Shown here piece after piece: positions 27,851 to 35,092 of a stretch of DNA of 64,000 bases; the first letter of the stretch is position 1; each line of letters opens with the position of its first letter. Both the position numbers and the translations under genes were made by a program. The DNA is from Mucilaginibacter sp. Bleaf8 (GTDB taxonomy: Bacteria; Bacteroidota; Bacteroidia; Sphingobacteriales; Sphingobacteriaceae): positions 62,001 to 126,000 of the forward strand of contig NZ_JAHBBK010000004.1 of NCBI RefSeq assembly GCF_018390515.1, read 5' to 3'. The notes beneath the pieces are model-generated. The model worked only from the letters and a program-made list of their open reading frames with translations. It made no database searches and had not been told where the DNA came from.

Positions 27851-27886
27851 AAAGCCCTTACAAATTATGGTTTGTAAGGGCTTTTT
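27851..27886 (+). terminator. Terminator at the end of the dcw cluster
   Basis: AAAGCCCTTACAAA and TTTGTAAGGGCTTT form a perfect 14-bp stem with a 6-base loop, ending in a T-tract. It closes the cluster about 25 bp after ftsZ. Confidence 0.9.
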
Positions 27887-27919
27887 GTTGTTATAAGCTA
27901 TTATAAAAAGTTATAATGA

Positions 27920-27950
27920 TTGTGTAGCCTTTTAATTTGCACTATATTTG
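27920..27950 (+). promoter_or_regulatory. Promoter of the alpha-oxoamine synthase gene
   Basis: TTG (27920-27922), 20 bases and TATATTTG (27943-27950) match the Bacteroidota housekeeping pattern. The expected start of transcription is about 25 bases before the GTG at 27981. Confidence 0.7.
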
Positions 27951-27980
27951 TATGGATATTAATACATTATTTAGAGCGTA

Positions 27981-29225
27981 GTGGATTTATTTGAGAAAAT
28001 ATCAAAGAATGTAGGTGGTCCAATCGGTCAGCACCAAAAATGGTCGCATGGCTACTTCTCCTTTCCAAAGCTGGAAGGCGAGATTGCCCCTCATATGAAG
28101 TTTAACGGGAAAGAGCATATCGTTTGGAGTTTGAATAACTACCTGGGTCTGGCCAATCATCCCGAAGTGCGTGAGGCAGATGCTCAGGCAGCGGCCGATT
28201 ACGGTTTAGCTTACCCTATGGGTGCCCGTATGATGTCTGGCAATACCATTCACCACGAGCAGTTAGAGCAAGGTCTTGCTCAATTTGTGGGTATGGAAGA
28301 CGCCTTTTTACTGAACTATGGCTATCAGGGTATGGTATCAATAATTGATACGCTGGTTGACCGTAATGATGTAATTGTGTATGATGCAGAATCGCATGCT
28401 TGCATTATTGATGGTGTACGTTTGCACATGGGTAAGCGTTATGTTTACCAGCATAATGATATTGCCAGCTTTGAAAAACAACTGGAACGCGCTAAACGCC
28501 TAACCGATCAGTCGGGTGGTGGTATTTTGGTAATTACCGAAGGTGTATTTGGTATGTCGGGTGCACAAGGTAAATTAAAAGAAATTATCGAGCTGAAGAG
28601 CAAATATAACTTCCGTTTGCTGATTGATGATGCACATGGTTTTGGTACCATGGGTAAAACCGGTGCCGGTACGCATGAAGAGCAGAATTGTATAGAGGGG
28701 GTAGATGTATACTTCGGAACCTTTGCTAAATCAATGGCAGGTATTGGTGCGTTTGTAGCCGCTCAAAAAGATATTGTAAGCTACTTGCGTTATAACATGC
28801 GTTCGCAAACATTTGCCAAAGCATTGCCTATGCCAATGGTTATGGGCTTGAAAAAACGTTTTGAGCTGCTAAAATCTCAGCCGCAATTACGCGAAAAGCT
28901 TTGGGAAGTGGCTAACGCTTTACAAGCTGGTTTAAAAGAGCGCGGTTTTGATATTGGTGTAACCAATACCATGGTAACACCGGTATTTTTAAAAGGCGAC
29001 TTGTTTGAAGCCACCAGCTTAACACGTGATCTGCGCGAAAACTATGGTATCTTCTGTTCCATCGTGGTTTATCCGGTTATCCCTAAAGGATTAATTATAC
29101 TGCGATTGATACCTACAGCAACTCACTCACTTGAGGACGTACAGCGCACATTGGATGCTTACAGCGAGGTGTCTGAAAAATTAAAAGCTGGTTTTTATAA
29201 AGAGAATAGTATGGTTGTTGCATAA
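27981..29225 (+). CDS. PLP-dependent alpha-oxoamine synthase (serine palmitoyltransferase / cysteate acyltransferase type)
   Basis: Enzymes of this family condense an amino acid with an acyl-CoA or acyl-ACP thioester and lose CO2. The 414-residue protein shows LNNYLGL (51-57), the cofactor-stacking His139 (ESHAC), DDAHGFG (216-222) and the Schiff-base Lys250 in FGTFAKSMAG. The start is a GTG at 27981; the next ATG would remove the conserved N-terminus. Sphingobacteriaceae make sphingolipids, and many Bacteroidota make sulfonolipids through a cysteate acyltransferase of this family. Either substrate, or an AONS/KBL-like role, is possible. No biotin gene is nearby. The histone H1-like gene follows but is separated by a terminator. 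Confidence 0.85.
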   Translation: MDLFEKISKNVGGPIGQHQKWSHGYFSFPKLEGEIAPHMKFNGKEHIVWSLNNYLGLANHPEVREADAQAAADYGLAYPMGARMMSGNTIHHEQLEQGLAQFVGMEDAFLLNYGYQGMVSIIDTLVDRNDVIVYDAESHACIIDGVRLHMGKRYVYQHNDIASFEKQLERAKRLTDQSGGGILVITEGVFGMSGAQGKLKEIIELKSKYNFRLLIDDAHGFGTMGKTGAGTHEEQNCIEGVDVYFGTFAKSMAGIGAFVAAQKDIVSYLRYNMRSQTFAKALPMPMVMGLKKRFELLKSQPQLREKLWEVANALQAGLKERGFDIGVTNTMVTPVFLKGDLFEATSLTRDLRENYGIFCSIVVYPVIPKGLIILRLIPTATHSLEDVQRTLDAYSEVSEKLKAGFYKENSMVVA

Positions 29226-29244
29226 GCAGCAATACTAAATAAAC

Positions 29245-29278
29245 GGAAGGCCCTGTGTATGCACAGGGCCTTTTTTGT
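29245..29278 (+). terminator. Terminator after the alpha-oxoamine synthase gene
   Basis: AAGGCCCTGTG and CACAGGGCCTT pair closely around TATG, followed by a T6 tract. Confidence 0.9.
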
Positions 29279-29503
29279 ATAGATCATTTTTTAAATTATA
29301 GGTAAGTGATATTGTAATAGTTAAACTATTAGCGGTAAAGGATAGTTGATCGTTAGCAGTTTGAGTTAGATTGCATAAAACGGCCTTAAAATGCCTTTCG
29401 AGGCCGCTTTTAAGCCCTCAAATCTTTTTTATTCAAAAAAAACGTTTTAGATTAGCCCAAGTTTAAAAACAACAAAATCCCAATTTTTAAGGAGTAATTT
29501 AAA

Positions 29504-29683
29504 ATGGACAAATTCACAGAAGTAAAAAATCTTATCGCATCTTTAGAAGGCGACGTTGACAAATTTTACAACAAAGGTAACAGCGCTGCCGGTACCCGCG
29601 TTCGCAAAGGTATGCAAGATTTGAAAAACCTGGCTCAGGCTATCCGTCTGGAAGTTCAGGATGCTAAAAACAAAGCTGAATAA
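29504..29683 (+). CDS. Histone H1-like DNA-binding protein
   Basis: This 59-residue protein begins MDKFTEVKNLIASLEGDVDK. It is helical and charged with about ten Lys, and carries GTRVRKGMQDLKNLAQ in the middle. It matches the small histone H1-like (Hc1-type N-terminal helix) proteins that are common and highly expressed in Sphingobacteria and flavobacteria, presumed to bind the nucleoid. It lacks the long Lys/Ala-rich tail of chlamydial Hc1. AAGGAG lies 9 bases before the ATG, a good Shine-Dalgarno by the standards of this genome. It has its own terminator. Confidence 0.85.
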   Translation: MDKFTEVKNLIASLEGDVDKFYNKGNSAAGTRVRKGMQDLKNLAQAIRLEVQDAKNKAE

Positions 29684-29707
29684 TTATCAGGAAAATATAT
29701 TCCATAA

Positions 29708-29738
29708 AAAAAGCCGGTTATTTAACCGGCTTTTTGCG
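29708..29738. terminator. Terminator between the histone gene and dapA
   Basis: AAAGCCGGTT and AACCGGCTTT form a perfect stem around ATTT, with A-tract and T-tract flanks. It serves the convergent genes on both sides. Confidence 0.9.
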
Positions 29739-29752
29739 TTATCAGAATCGAA

Positions 29753-30640
29753 CTAAAATAGCTTCGTTAATTCAGCAGCAATGCTTTCAGCCACTTTAGG
29801 GCTCACCTGCACTAACGGCAAGCGAAGTGTATCGCCACAAACGTCTCTTTGCTTTAATGCTGTTTTGATGCCGCCGGGGCTGCCTTCTGTAAACATCAGT
29901 CGGGTAAATTCTATCATGGCGTAGTGTGCTTTTTGAGCCGCTTTAAAATCGCCGGCCAGGCAGGTACGTATCATGTCCGAAAACTGACGCGGCAGGGCGT
30001 TGCCTACTACCGAAATTACACCTACGGCACCCATTGCTATCATTGGCAGCGTAACCGGATCATCGCCCGAGATAAATAAGAAGTTCTCCGGCTTATCGCG
30101 CATAATCTGGTTAAACTGGTCAAAGTTGCCCGATGCTTCCTTTACGCCAATGATGTTTTCAAAATCGTTAGCTAAACGTACAATGGTTTCGGCGCTTACA
30201 TTGCTGCCGGTACGGCCCGGTACATTATATAAAATAATTGGCAAAGCCGATGCTTCGGCAATTGCCTTATAATGCTGATATATGCCTTCTTGTATGGGCT
30301 TGTTATAGTACGGACTGGCAGACAGTATTGCATCATAACCGGTAGTATCAAATTGCTTTACAGCTTCAACTACTTCATAAGTGTTGTTGCCGCCAATGCC
30401 GGCTACCAGGTTTACACGCTTGTTTACAACCTCGGCAGTAAACGCCCAAATCTTTTTCTTTTCTTCCTTGCTCAGGGTTGCGCTCTCGCCGGTGGTACCT
30501 AATGATACCAGGTACTCAACACCACCGTCAATCAAATAGTTAATCAGGTTTTTCAGGCCGTCGTAATCAACCTGTCCACTGCCATCAAACGGCGTAACCA
30601 TAGCTACACCGGTTCCGTGAAACATATTCATGTTATTCAA
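29753..30640 (-). CDS. dapA: 4-Hydroxy-tetrahydrodipicolinate synthase
   Basis: DapA condenses pyruvate with aspartate semialdehyde at the entry to lysine and meso-diaminopimelate synthesis. The 295-residue TIM-barrel protein shows GTTGES (48-53), Tyr138 and Arg143 (YNVPGRTG) and the Schiff-base Lys167 (GVKEASG), all at typical positions. MNNMNMF offers three in-frame ATGs within six codons, so the exact start is uncertain. The DAP product is the substrate expected for the murE gene in this window. Confidence 0.95.
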   Translation of the reverse strand: MNNMNMFHGTGVAMVTPFDGSGQVDYDGLKNLINYLIDGGVEYLVSLGTTGESATLSKEEKKKIWAFTAEVVNKRVNLVAGIGGNNTYEVVEAVKQFDTTGYDAILSASPYYNKPIQEGIYQHYKAIAEASALPIILYNVPGRTGSNVSAETIVRLANDFENIIGVKEASGNFDQFNQIMRDKPENFLFISGDDPVTLPMIAMGAVGVISVVGNALPRQFSDMIRTCLAGDFKAAQKAHYAMIEFTRLMFTEGSPGGIKTALKQRDVCGDTLRLPLVQVSPKVAESIAAELTKLF

Positions 30641-30703
30641 TTAAAAGGATGCTAAGATAATCTTTTAGCAGCTATATGAAGGTAAAATTATTGATGGGTT
30701 AAA

Positions 30704-33160
30704 TTAAAAGTTCAGGTCGATGCGGAAGGCTGATTTGCTGTTGTCCTGCCGGTTGAATGACCAGCCATAAAGCACCCGGAAACTCAAATACTTAATGCCT
30801 ACGCCCAGTTCAGTATAGCTTTTTAAATCGGGTGTGGTAAGGTAATTGGCGTTAATAACCTCCTGTAGTTTTAGAGAACGGATCAATGGTATTTTGCTGA
30901 GCAATACGCCACCGAATGAATGGTTGATATGCGCTTCCAGGTATTGTTGCGACGTGCTGTAACGATAATAGTCGAGCATTAAAAACGCATTTGGTGCACT
31001 GTGATACAATACCATTTGGTTACCCGAGAAGTGTTTGTAATCTATATAATACAACTGTTTATTGTTTAGAAACTTACCGGCCCCAACGTAAAACGAGAAG
31101 TTGCCATACAGCCCCAGGTTGATATTGTCTTTACTAACGCTGGCCTGAAGCAAATCATAGTCCACATCAGATCCAAAAATGTTCTTGATGCCTTTGGTGT
31201 AAGACAAAGCTACAGTCGGATAGCGCGATGGCAGATAATACCGCCCGGATGGATAGGTAACATAACGGTTGCTGAAATTATAACTTGTAGAAATATTTAC
31301 TTTGAACGACTGGTTACGGTCAAACAACGGAAGGGCACCCTCCTGATATGGCACTAATGGATTATTGCTGCCATACTTTCTGTCGCGATTAAAAAAGCTG
31401 TAATAGGATGTGTTATCCAGCCAGCGGCGTTCAGAAGCTTCGGCGGTTATGCTGGCCTGCCAGCCACCGGATATACGGCGCGACAAGGATACGGATGCAA
31501 AGTGCTTGTCGTAAAGCTTCTGGTAATTGCGGCGATAAAGCAAACTCGAAGCCGTGTTAAAGAATGCTGGTATAGGCAAGGTATTGTTCATATCCACCAC
31601 ATCCGAGCCCACGTTAAAGTTCCAGGTATAACTATTCACCGGTACCGTGGCATTAAGGCTGCCATGTAATAGCTGGTTGCTAAAACCATAACGTATTTTA
31701 CCGCCTATGCGCAGGTATCTGTTATTTAGGCTGTCTATCTGTTTGCTATAACTGGTGCCATAGTTTATAGCTACGCCTTCTACTGTATTATACAGTAATG
31801 AGCCAAGCAGGCCATCGGTATTAAAGTAGGATTTATTGTAGCGATTACGTACGCTGATGCCGGTTAATAAGATCTTGCCCGGAGTGATTTTATTATACAC
31901 ACTGTCCAGTGAATCCAGATAAGGTTTCGATTCCCGCTTTTGGGCTAAAACTTCCTTTTTCTGGTAATCGGTCTTTTCTTCGTCCGTTAGTGGTATAGGG
32001 CGTGTTTGCTGCCAGTAGGTGGAATCCTTTTTATTAACACTTGTTGATACACGCATTACTTCTTTGAAAGCATGTTTATCAAATGTTGGGTTTAGGTCAT
32101 AGTTTTTATATAAAGCCAGAAAGTAGCCGCCCAGCCTAAACCCAAACAGGCCTCCGCTAAACTCAAATTTAACCAGCGAGGGCATCCATGCTTTGTTAGC
32201 TACAGGAATGTATTGTTGTTTTACCCGTATGGTATCGGCAAAATTTATACCGGCCGATTTATTGAGCTCCAGGTCTACACTATGTATGCGCCAGCTGTCC
32301 TCTATTATATAGATGTAGCCGGTAAAGGCAGGTTCGTAAGGGCGTTTGGGCGTAATGCCAATCTTGTTGATAGTTTCGCCATTTTCAATGGTAATGCCCA
32401 GCCATTTATAGTTATAGAATGATAAGGCGTTATCGGCAATAGGGGATACCAGTGGGCGATTACTGATTCCTTCCCAGTTTTGCAGATTCTCATAGAAATT
32501 AACGTTTAACTCGGATGCGCGGTTAAAACTGAACGCTCGGTTACTGCCCGATACTTTTGAGGAGATCATTTCCTCGTGTACCAGATTGGGTTGCATAAAA
32601 CTATATTTTGACTCTGATTCGGACAGGTAAACGATGCCTTTGCGGTTTGAGTCAAGCCCTAACTCCCGGCCAATTTGGTTAATATCCTGACCCATAAACT
32701 TTTTGGGTGCAGCCAGTAGCTTTTGCAGTCCCTTGATATAGGTTTCGCAAGTGTAAGCCTTTACCTCGTTAAGGTAGGCTTTACGTTTGCGAATGGCTTT
32801 GCGGATAATGGCATATGCAGGGTCCTCGCCGCCAGAGCGGATGGTTACATTTTGCAATTCATAGGTTTCGGGCGTTAATACAATAGAGATACGCTGATCA
32901 TCGTCCACGTTTATTTTGCGACTTTCCTGCCGGTAGCCAATGGCTTTAAACAGCAGCTCATGAGTTCCTTTGCTTAAAATAAGAGCATAGTGCCCTTCAC
33001 TATTGGCCGATGTGCCTTTGCTAGTGCTTTTAACCAGAATACTGGCAAAGGGAACCGGCTTGCCTTGGTCGTCTTTAATAGTGCCGCTTACCGTATACGT
33101 TTGTGCAAAAGCAATTTGGCCGATGGTTAAAAACAGCAGTATAGATAGTAGTGATTTCAT
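30704..33160 (-). CDS. DUF5686 / carboxypeptidase-like regulatory-domain outer-membrane protein
   Basis: The start at 33160 (MKSLLSILLFLTIGQIAFAQ) gives a clean signal peptide; the frame continues upstream without family similarity. The mature protein of 818 residues begins with a CarboxypepD_reg-like beta-sandwich (YTVSGTIKDDQGKPVPFASI to about residue 100). The long DUF5686 region follows, rich in alternating aromatic and polar residues towards the C-terminus. It ends FRIDLNF, a typical outer-membrane beta-barrel end with terminal Phe. Members are abundant in Bacteroidota and have no established role. It resembles, but is not, a SusC receptor: no plug domain and no partner SusD gene are present. 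Confidence 0.85.
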   Translation of the reverse strand: MKSLLSILLFLTIGQIAFAQTYTVSGTIKDDQGKPVPFASILVKSTSKGTSANSEGHYALILSKGTHELLFKAIGYRQESRKINVDDDQRISIVLTPETYELQNVTIRSGGEDPAYAIIRKAIRKRKAYLNEVKAYTCETYIKGLQKLLAAPKKFMGQDINQIGRELGLDSNRKGIVYLSESESKYSFMQPNLVHEEMISSKVSGSNRAFSFNRASELNVNFYENLQNWEGISNRPLVSPIADNALSFYNYKWLGITIENGETINKIGITPKRPYEPAFTGYIYIIEDSWRIHSVDLELNKSAGINFADTIRVKQQYIPVANKAWMPSLVKFEFSGGLFGFRLGGYFLALYKNYDLNPTFDKHAFKEVMRVSTSVNKKDSTYWQQTRPIPLTDEEKTDYQKKEVLAQKRESKPYLDSLDSVYNKITPGKILLTGISVRNRYNKSYFNTDGLLGSLLYNTVEGVAINYGTSYSKQIDSLNNRYLRIGGKIRYGFSNQLLHGSLNATVPVNSYTWNFNVGSDVVDMNNTLPIPAFFNTASSLLYRRNYQKLYDKHFASVSLSRRISGGWQASITAEASERRWLDNTSYYSFFNRDRKYGSNNPLVPYQEGALPLFDRNQSFKVNISTSYNFSNRYVTYPSGRYYLPSRYPTVALSYTKGIKNIFGSDVDYDLLQASVSKDNINLGLYGNFSFYVGAGKFLNNKQLYYIDYKHFSGNQMVLYHSAPNAFLMLDYYRYSTSQQYLEAHINHSFGGVLLSKIPLIRSLKLQEVINANYLTTPDLKSYTELGVGIKYLSFRVLYGWSFNRQDNSKSAFRIDLNF

Positions 33161-33330
33161 GTTACAAACAAGGGTGGGTTGTATATGCAAGATGCAGATA
33201 TTCGTTGAATGGTAACCGGGCAAAACGTTAAAAAGTGTTAAAAGCCATTATTAGCCGCTGGTAACAAAAATGTTAATTAAACCATTGCTCCAACTAAGCA
33301 TCTATGATATCAACAAAGCAAGAAAAGAAA

Positions 33331-33801
33331 ATGAAAAAGCTATTGAAATCTATAATGATGGTTGCTGTATTAGCTACTGCAACCGTTGCCGGCGCTAACG
33401 CCCAAACTAAAACTCATGCTGTACATGCCAAAGCTGACAGCATCCACTTTAGAAGTAAGCTGAAGGCTATACTGACTCCGGAACAGCAAGCGATGTTGAA
33501 AGCAAACCATGAAAAGCAACGTGAAGCCATGAAAGCTTTCCACGCTACACTGACCGCCGATCAGAAAGCGATTATGAAAGATAAAGCCCTTTCTCATAAG
33601 GAGCGTAAAGAAAAGCTGAACAGTACACTGACCGACGAGCAGAAAAAAGTGATGGCTGCCAACAAAGAAGTGCGTAAAGCTAACCACAAAGCATTTGTAG
33701 CTACCCTAAGCGATGATCAGAAAGTCAAAATGAAAGAGCTGATGAAAGATCGCCGTGAGCATGGCGGCTTTCGCCGTCACCATAAAGCCGATAAAGCTTA
33801 A
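33331..33801 (+). CDS. Spy/CpxP-like periplasmic protein with LTxxQK repeats
   Basis: The ATG at 33331 (MKKLLKSIMMVAVLATATVAGANAQ) yields a signal peptide cleaved before QTKTHA. The mature part, about 130 residues, is helical and very basic. It repeats a helix start: LTPEQQAML, LTADQKAIM, LTDEQKKVM and LSDDQKVKM, separated by about 27-33 residues. LTxxQ motifs are the signature of the Spy/CpxP chaperone family, which protects periplasmic proteins under envelope stress. The tail HGGFRRHHKADKA is His-rich and might bind metal. A terminator follows. Confidence 0.75.
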   Translation: MKKLLKSIMMVAVLATATVAGANAQTKTHAVHAKADSIHFRSKLKAILTPEQQAMLKANHEKQREAMKAFHATLTADQKAIMKDKALSHKERKEKLNSTLTDEQKKVMAANKEVRKANHKAFVATLSDDQKVKMKELMKDRREHGGFRRHHKADKA

Positions 33802-33824
33802 TAATTGTTGATTGATATATGATG

Positions 33825-33860
33825 AAGCTGCCCGTGGCGAAAGCCCCGGGCGGCTTTTTT
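33825..33860 (+). terminator. Terminator after the Spy-like gene
   Basis: GCCCGTGGC and GCCCCGGGC pair with one mismatch, extended by AAGC/GCTT, around GAAA and followed by T6. Confidence 0.8.
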
Positions 33861-34024
33861 GTTTGTGTAAAAAGAAGCGGCAATAGTAAATGTTCATACC
33901 ACGTTTGCTTCAAATGATTGTAATCTTATTGTTAAGTGTAATGCGCAGAAGTATAGCGATTTGCCGGAAATACAGGCACTTATTAACTATTTGCTTTTTA
34001 TCGAAAAAACTTTTGCTCAACCTA

Positions 34025-34055
34025 TTGAAAATCAAAAAATAACTGTGTACTTTTG
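34025..34055 (+). promoter_or_regulatory. Promoter of the rpsL-rpsG-fusA-rpsJ operon
   Basis: TTG (34025-34027), a 20-base spacer and TACTTTTG (34048-34055) fit the Bacteroidota consensus. The box is followed at once by CAGTCCCG, a GC-rich start region shared with other ribosomal promoters here. A short TCCCG/CGGGA inverted repeat (34059-34094) lies in the leader of about 60 bases before rpsL. Bases 33861-34024 show nothing else recognisable. Confidence 0.75.
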
Positions 34056-34122
34056 CAGTCCCGAAAAGTATACTTGTCTGAACGGCAGGCGGGATAAAAC
34101 AAAGAAACAACAAAAGGAAGAA

Positions 34123-34548
34123 ATGCCTACTATTCAACAATTAGTTAGAAAAGGTAGAGTAGCTCTGGAGGATAAGAGTAAATCCCCAGCGTTGGACAGC
34201 TGTCCACAGCGAAGAGGCGTGTGTACCCGTGTATACACCACTACCCCTAAAAAACCAAACTCAGCAATGCGTAAAGTGGCCCGTGTGCGCCTAACCAACG
34301 GTAAAGAGGTGAATGCCTATATCCCTGGTGAAGGTCACAACTTACAGGAGCACTCTATCGTGTTGATCCGTGGCGGTCGTGTTAAAGACTTACCGGGTGT
34401 TCGTTACCACATCATCCGTGGTGCACTGGATACCTCAGGTGTAAACGGTCGTAACCAACGTCGTTCTAAATATGGTACTAAACGCCCTAAACCAGGTCAA
34501 CCGGCAGCAGCAACTAAAGGTGCACCAGCTAAAGGCAAAAAGAAATAA
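34123..34548 (+). CDS. rpsL: Ribosomal protein uS12
   Basis: The ATG at 34123 (MPTIQQLVRKGR) is the universal S12 start; the upstream in-frame extension crosses the promoter. The 141 residues contain TPKKPNSAMRKVARVRL and PGVRYHIIRGALD, the decoding-centre loops. A basic Lys/Ala/Pro-rich tail extends the C-terminus by about 17 residues beyond the usual end. The lysine positions linked to streptomycin sensitivity appear to be wild type. Confidence 0.97.
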   Translation: MPTIQQLVRKGRVALEDKSKSPALDSCPQRRGVCTRVYTTTPKKPNSAMRKVARVRLTNGKEVNAYIPGEGHNLQEHSIVLIRGGRVKDLPGVRYHIIRGALDTSGVNGRNQRRSKYGTKRPKPGQPAAATKGAPAKGKKK

Positions 34549-34550
34549 TT

Positions 34551-34558
34551 AAAGGAGG
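34551..34558 (+). promoter_or_regulatory. Strong Shine-Dalgarno sequence before rpsG
   Basis: AAAGGAGG lies 9 bases before the rpsG ATG. Most genes in this window, including other ribosomal genes, lack any such site, so this start is read by a different rule or is regulated. Confidence 0.7.
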
Positions 34559-34567
34559 ATAGTAACA

Positions 34568-35035
34568 ATGAGAAAGTCAAAACCAAAAAAGAGAATCCTT
34601 CTGCCTGATCCAAAATTCAATGATGTTTTGGTAACCAGGTTTGTAAATAACATGATGTATGACGGTAAAAAATCTACCGCATACGGCATTTTCTACAACG
34701 CTGTTGAAATCGTTGAGAAAAAAACCAGCGAGAATGGTCTGGAAACTTGGAAAAAAGCATTAAACAACGTTATGCCTGCTGTTGAGGTTAAATCTCGTCG
34801 TGTGGGTGGTGCTAACTTCCAGGTACCTACCGAGGTTCGTCCGGAGCGTAAAATCGCTTTAGGTATGAAATGGTTAATCAGCTATGCCCGTCGTCGTGGT
34901 GAAAAAACCATGATGGAGAAACTAGCCGGTGAGATCATCTCTGCTTCAAAAGGTGAAGGTGCTGCCGTTAAGAAAAAAGAAGACACGCACAAGATGGCTG
35001 AAGCCAACAAAGCGTTCTCGCATTTCCGTTTCTAA
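34568..35035 (+). CDS. rpsG: Ribosomal protein uS7
   Basis: S7 starts assembly of the 30S head domain by binding the 3' major domain of 16S rRNA. The 155 residues contain the family segments LITRFVNxMM-like (VTRFVNNMMYDGKKSTA), NVMPAVEVKSRRVGG and the C-terminal KMAEANKAFSHFRF. It lies 19 bp after rpsL and has an exceptional AAAGGAGG ribosome-binding site. Confidence 0.97.
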   Translation: MRKSKPKKRILLPDPKFNDVLVTRFVNNMMYDGKKSTAYGIFYNAVEIVEKKTSENGLETWKKALNNVMPAVEVKSRRVGGANFQVPTEVRPERKIALGMKWLISYARRRGEKTMMEKLAGEIISASKGEGAAVKKKEDTHKMAEANKAFSHFRF

Positions 35036-35092
35036 TATAGAAAGTTGTAAGGGAGTAATGAATAATTGCTCCCTTGCTTAATAAAAAAGAAA

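Noticed and set aside
29381..29412. A second terminator (CGGCCT/AGGCCG stem) before the histone gene
   Set aside because: The stem is only 6 bp with a 14-base loop and a broken T-tract, and a strong terminator already lies at 29245-29278.
30704..33160. SusC-type TonB-dependent receptor
   Set aside because: It shares the N-terminal carboxypeptidase-regulatory domain but lacks a plug domain and a susD partner; the rest matches DUF5686.
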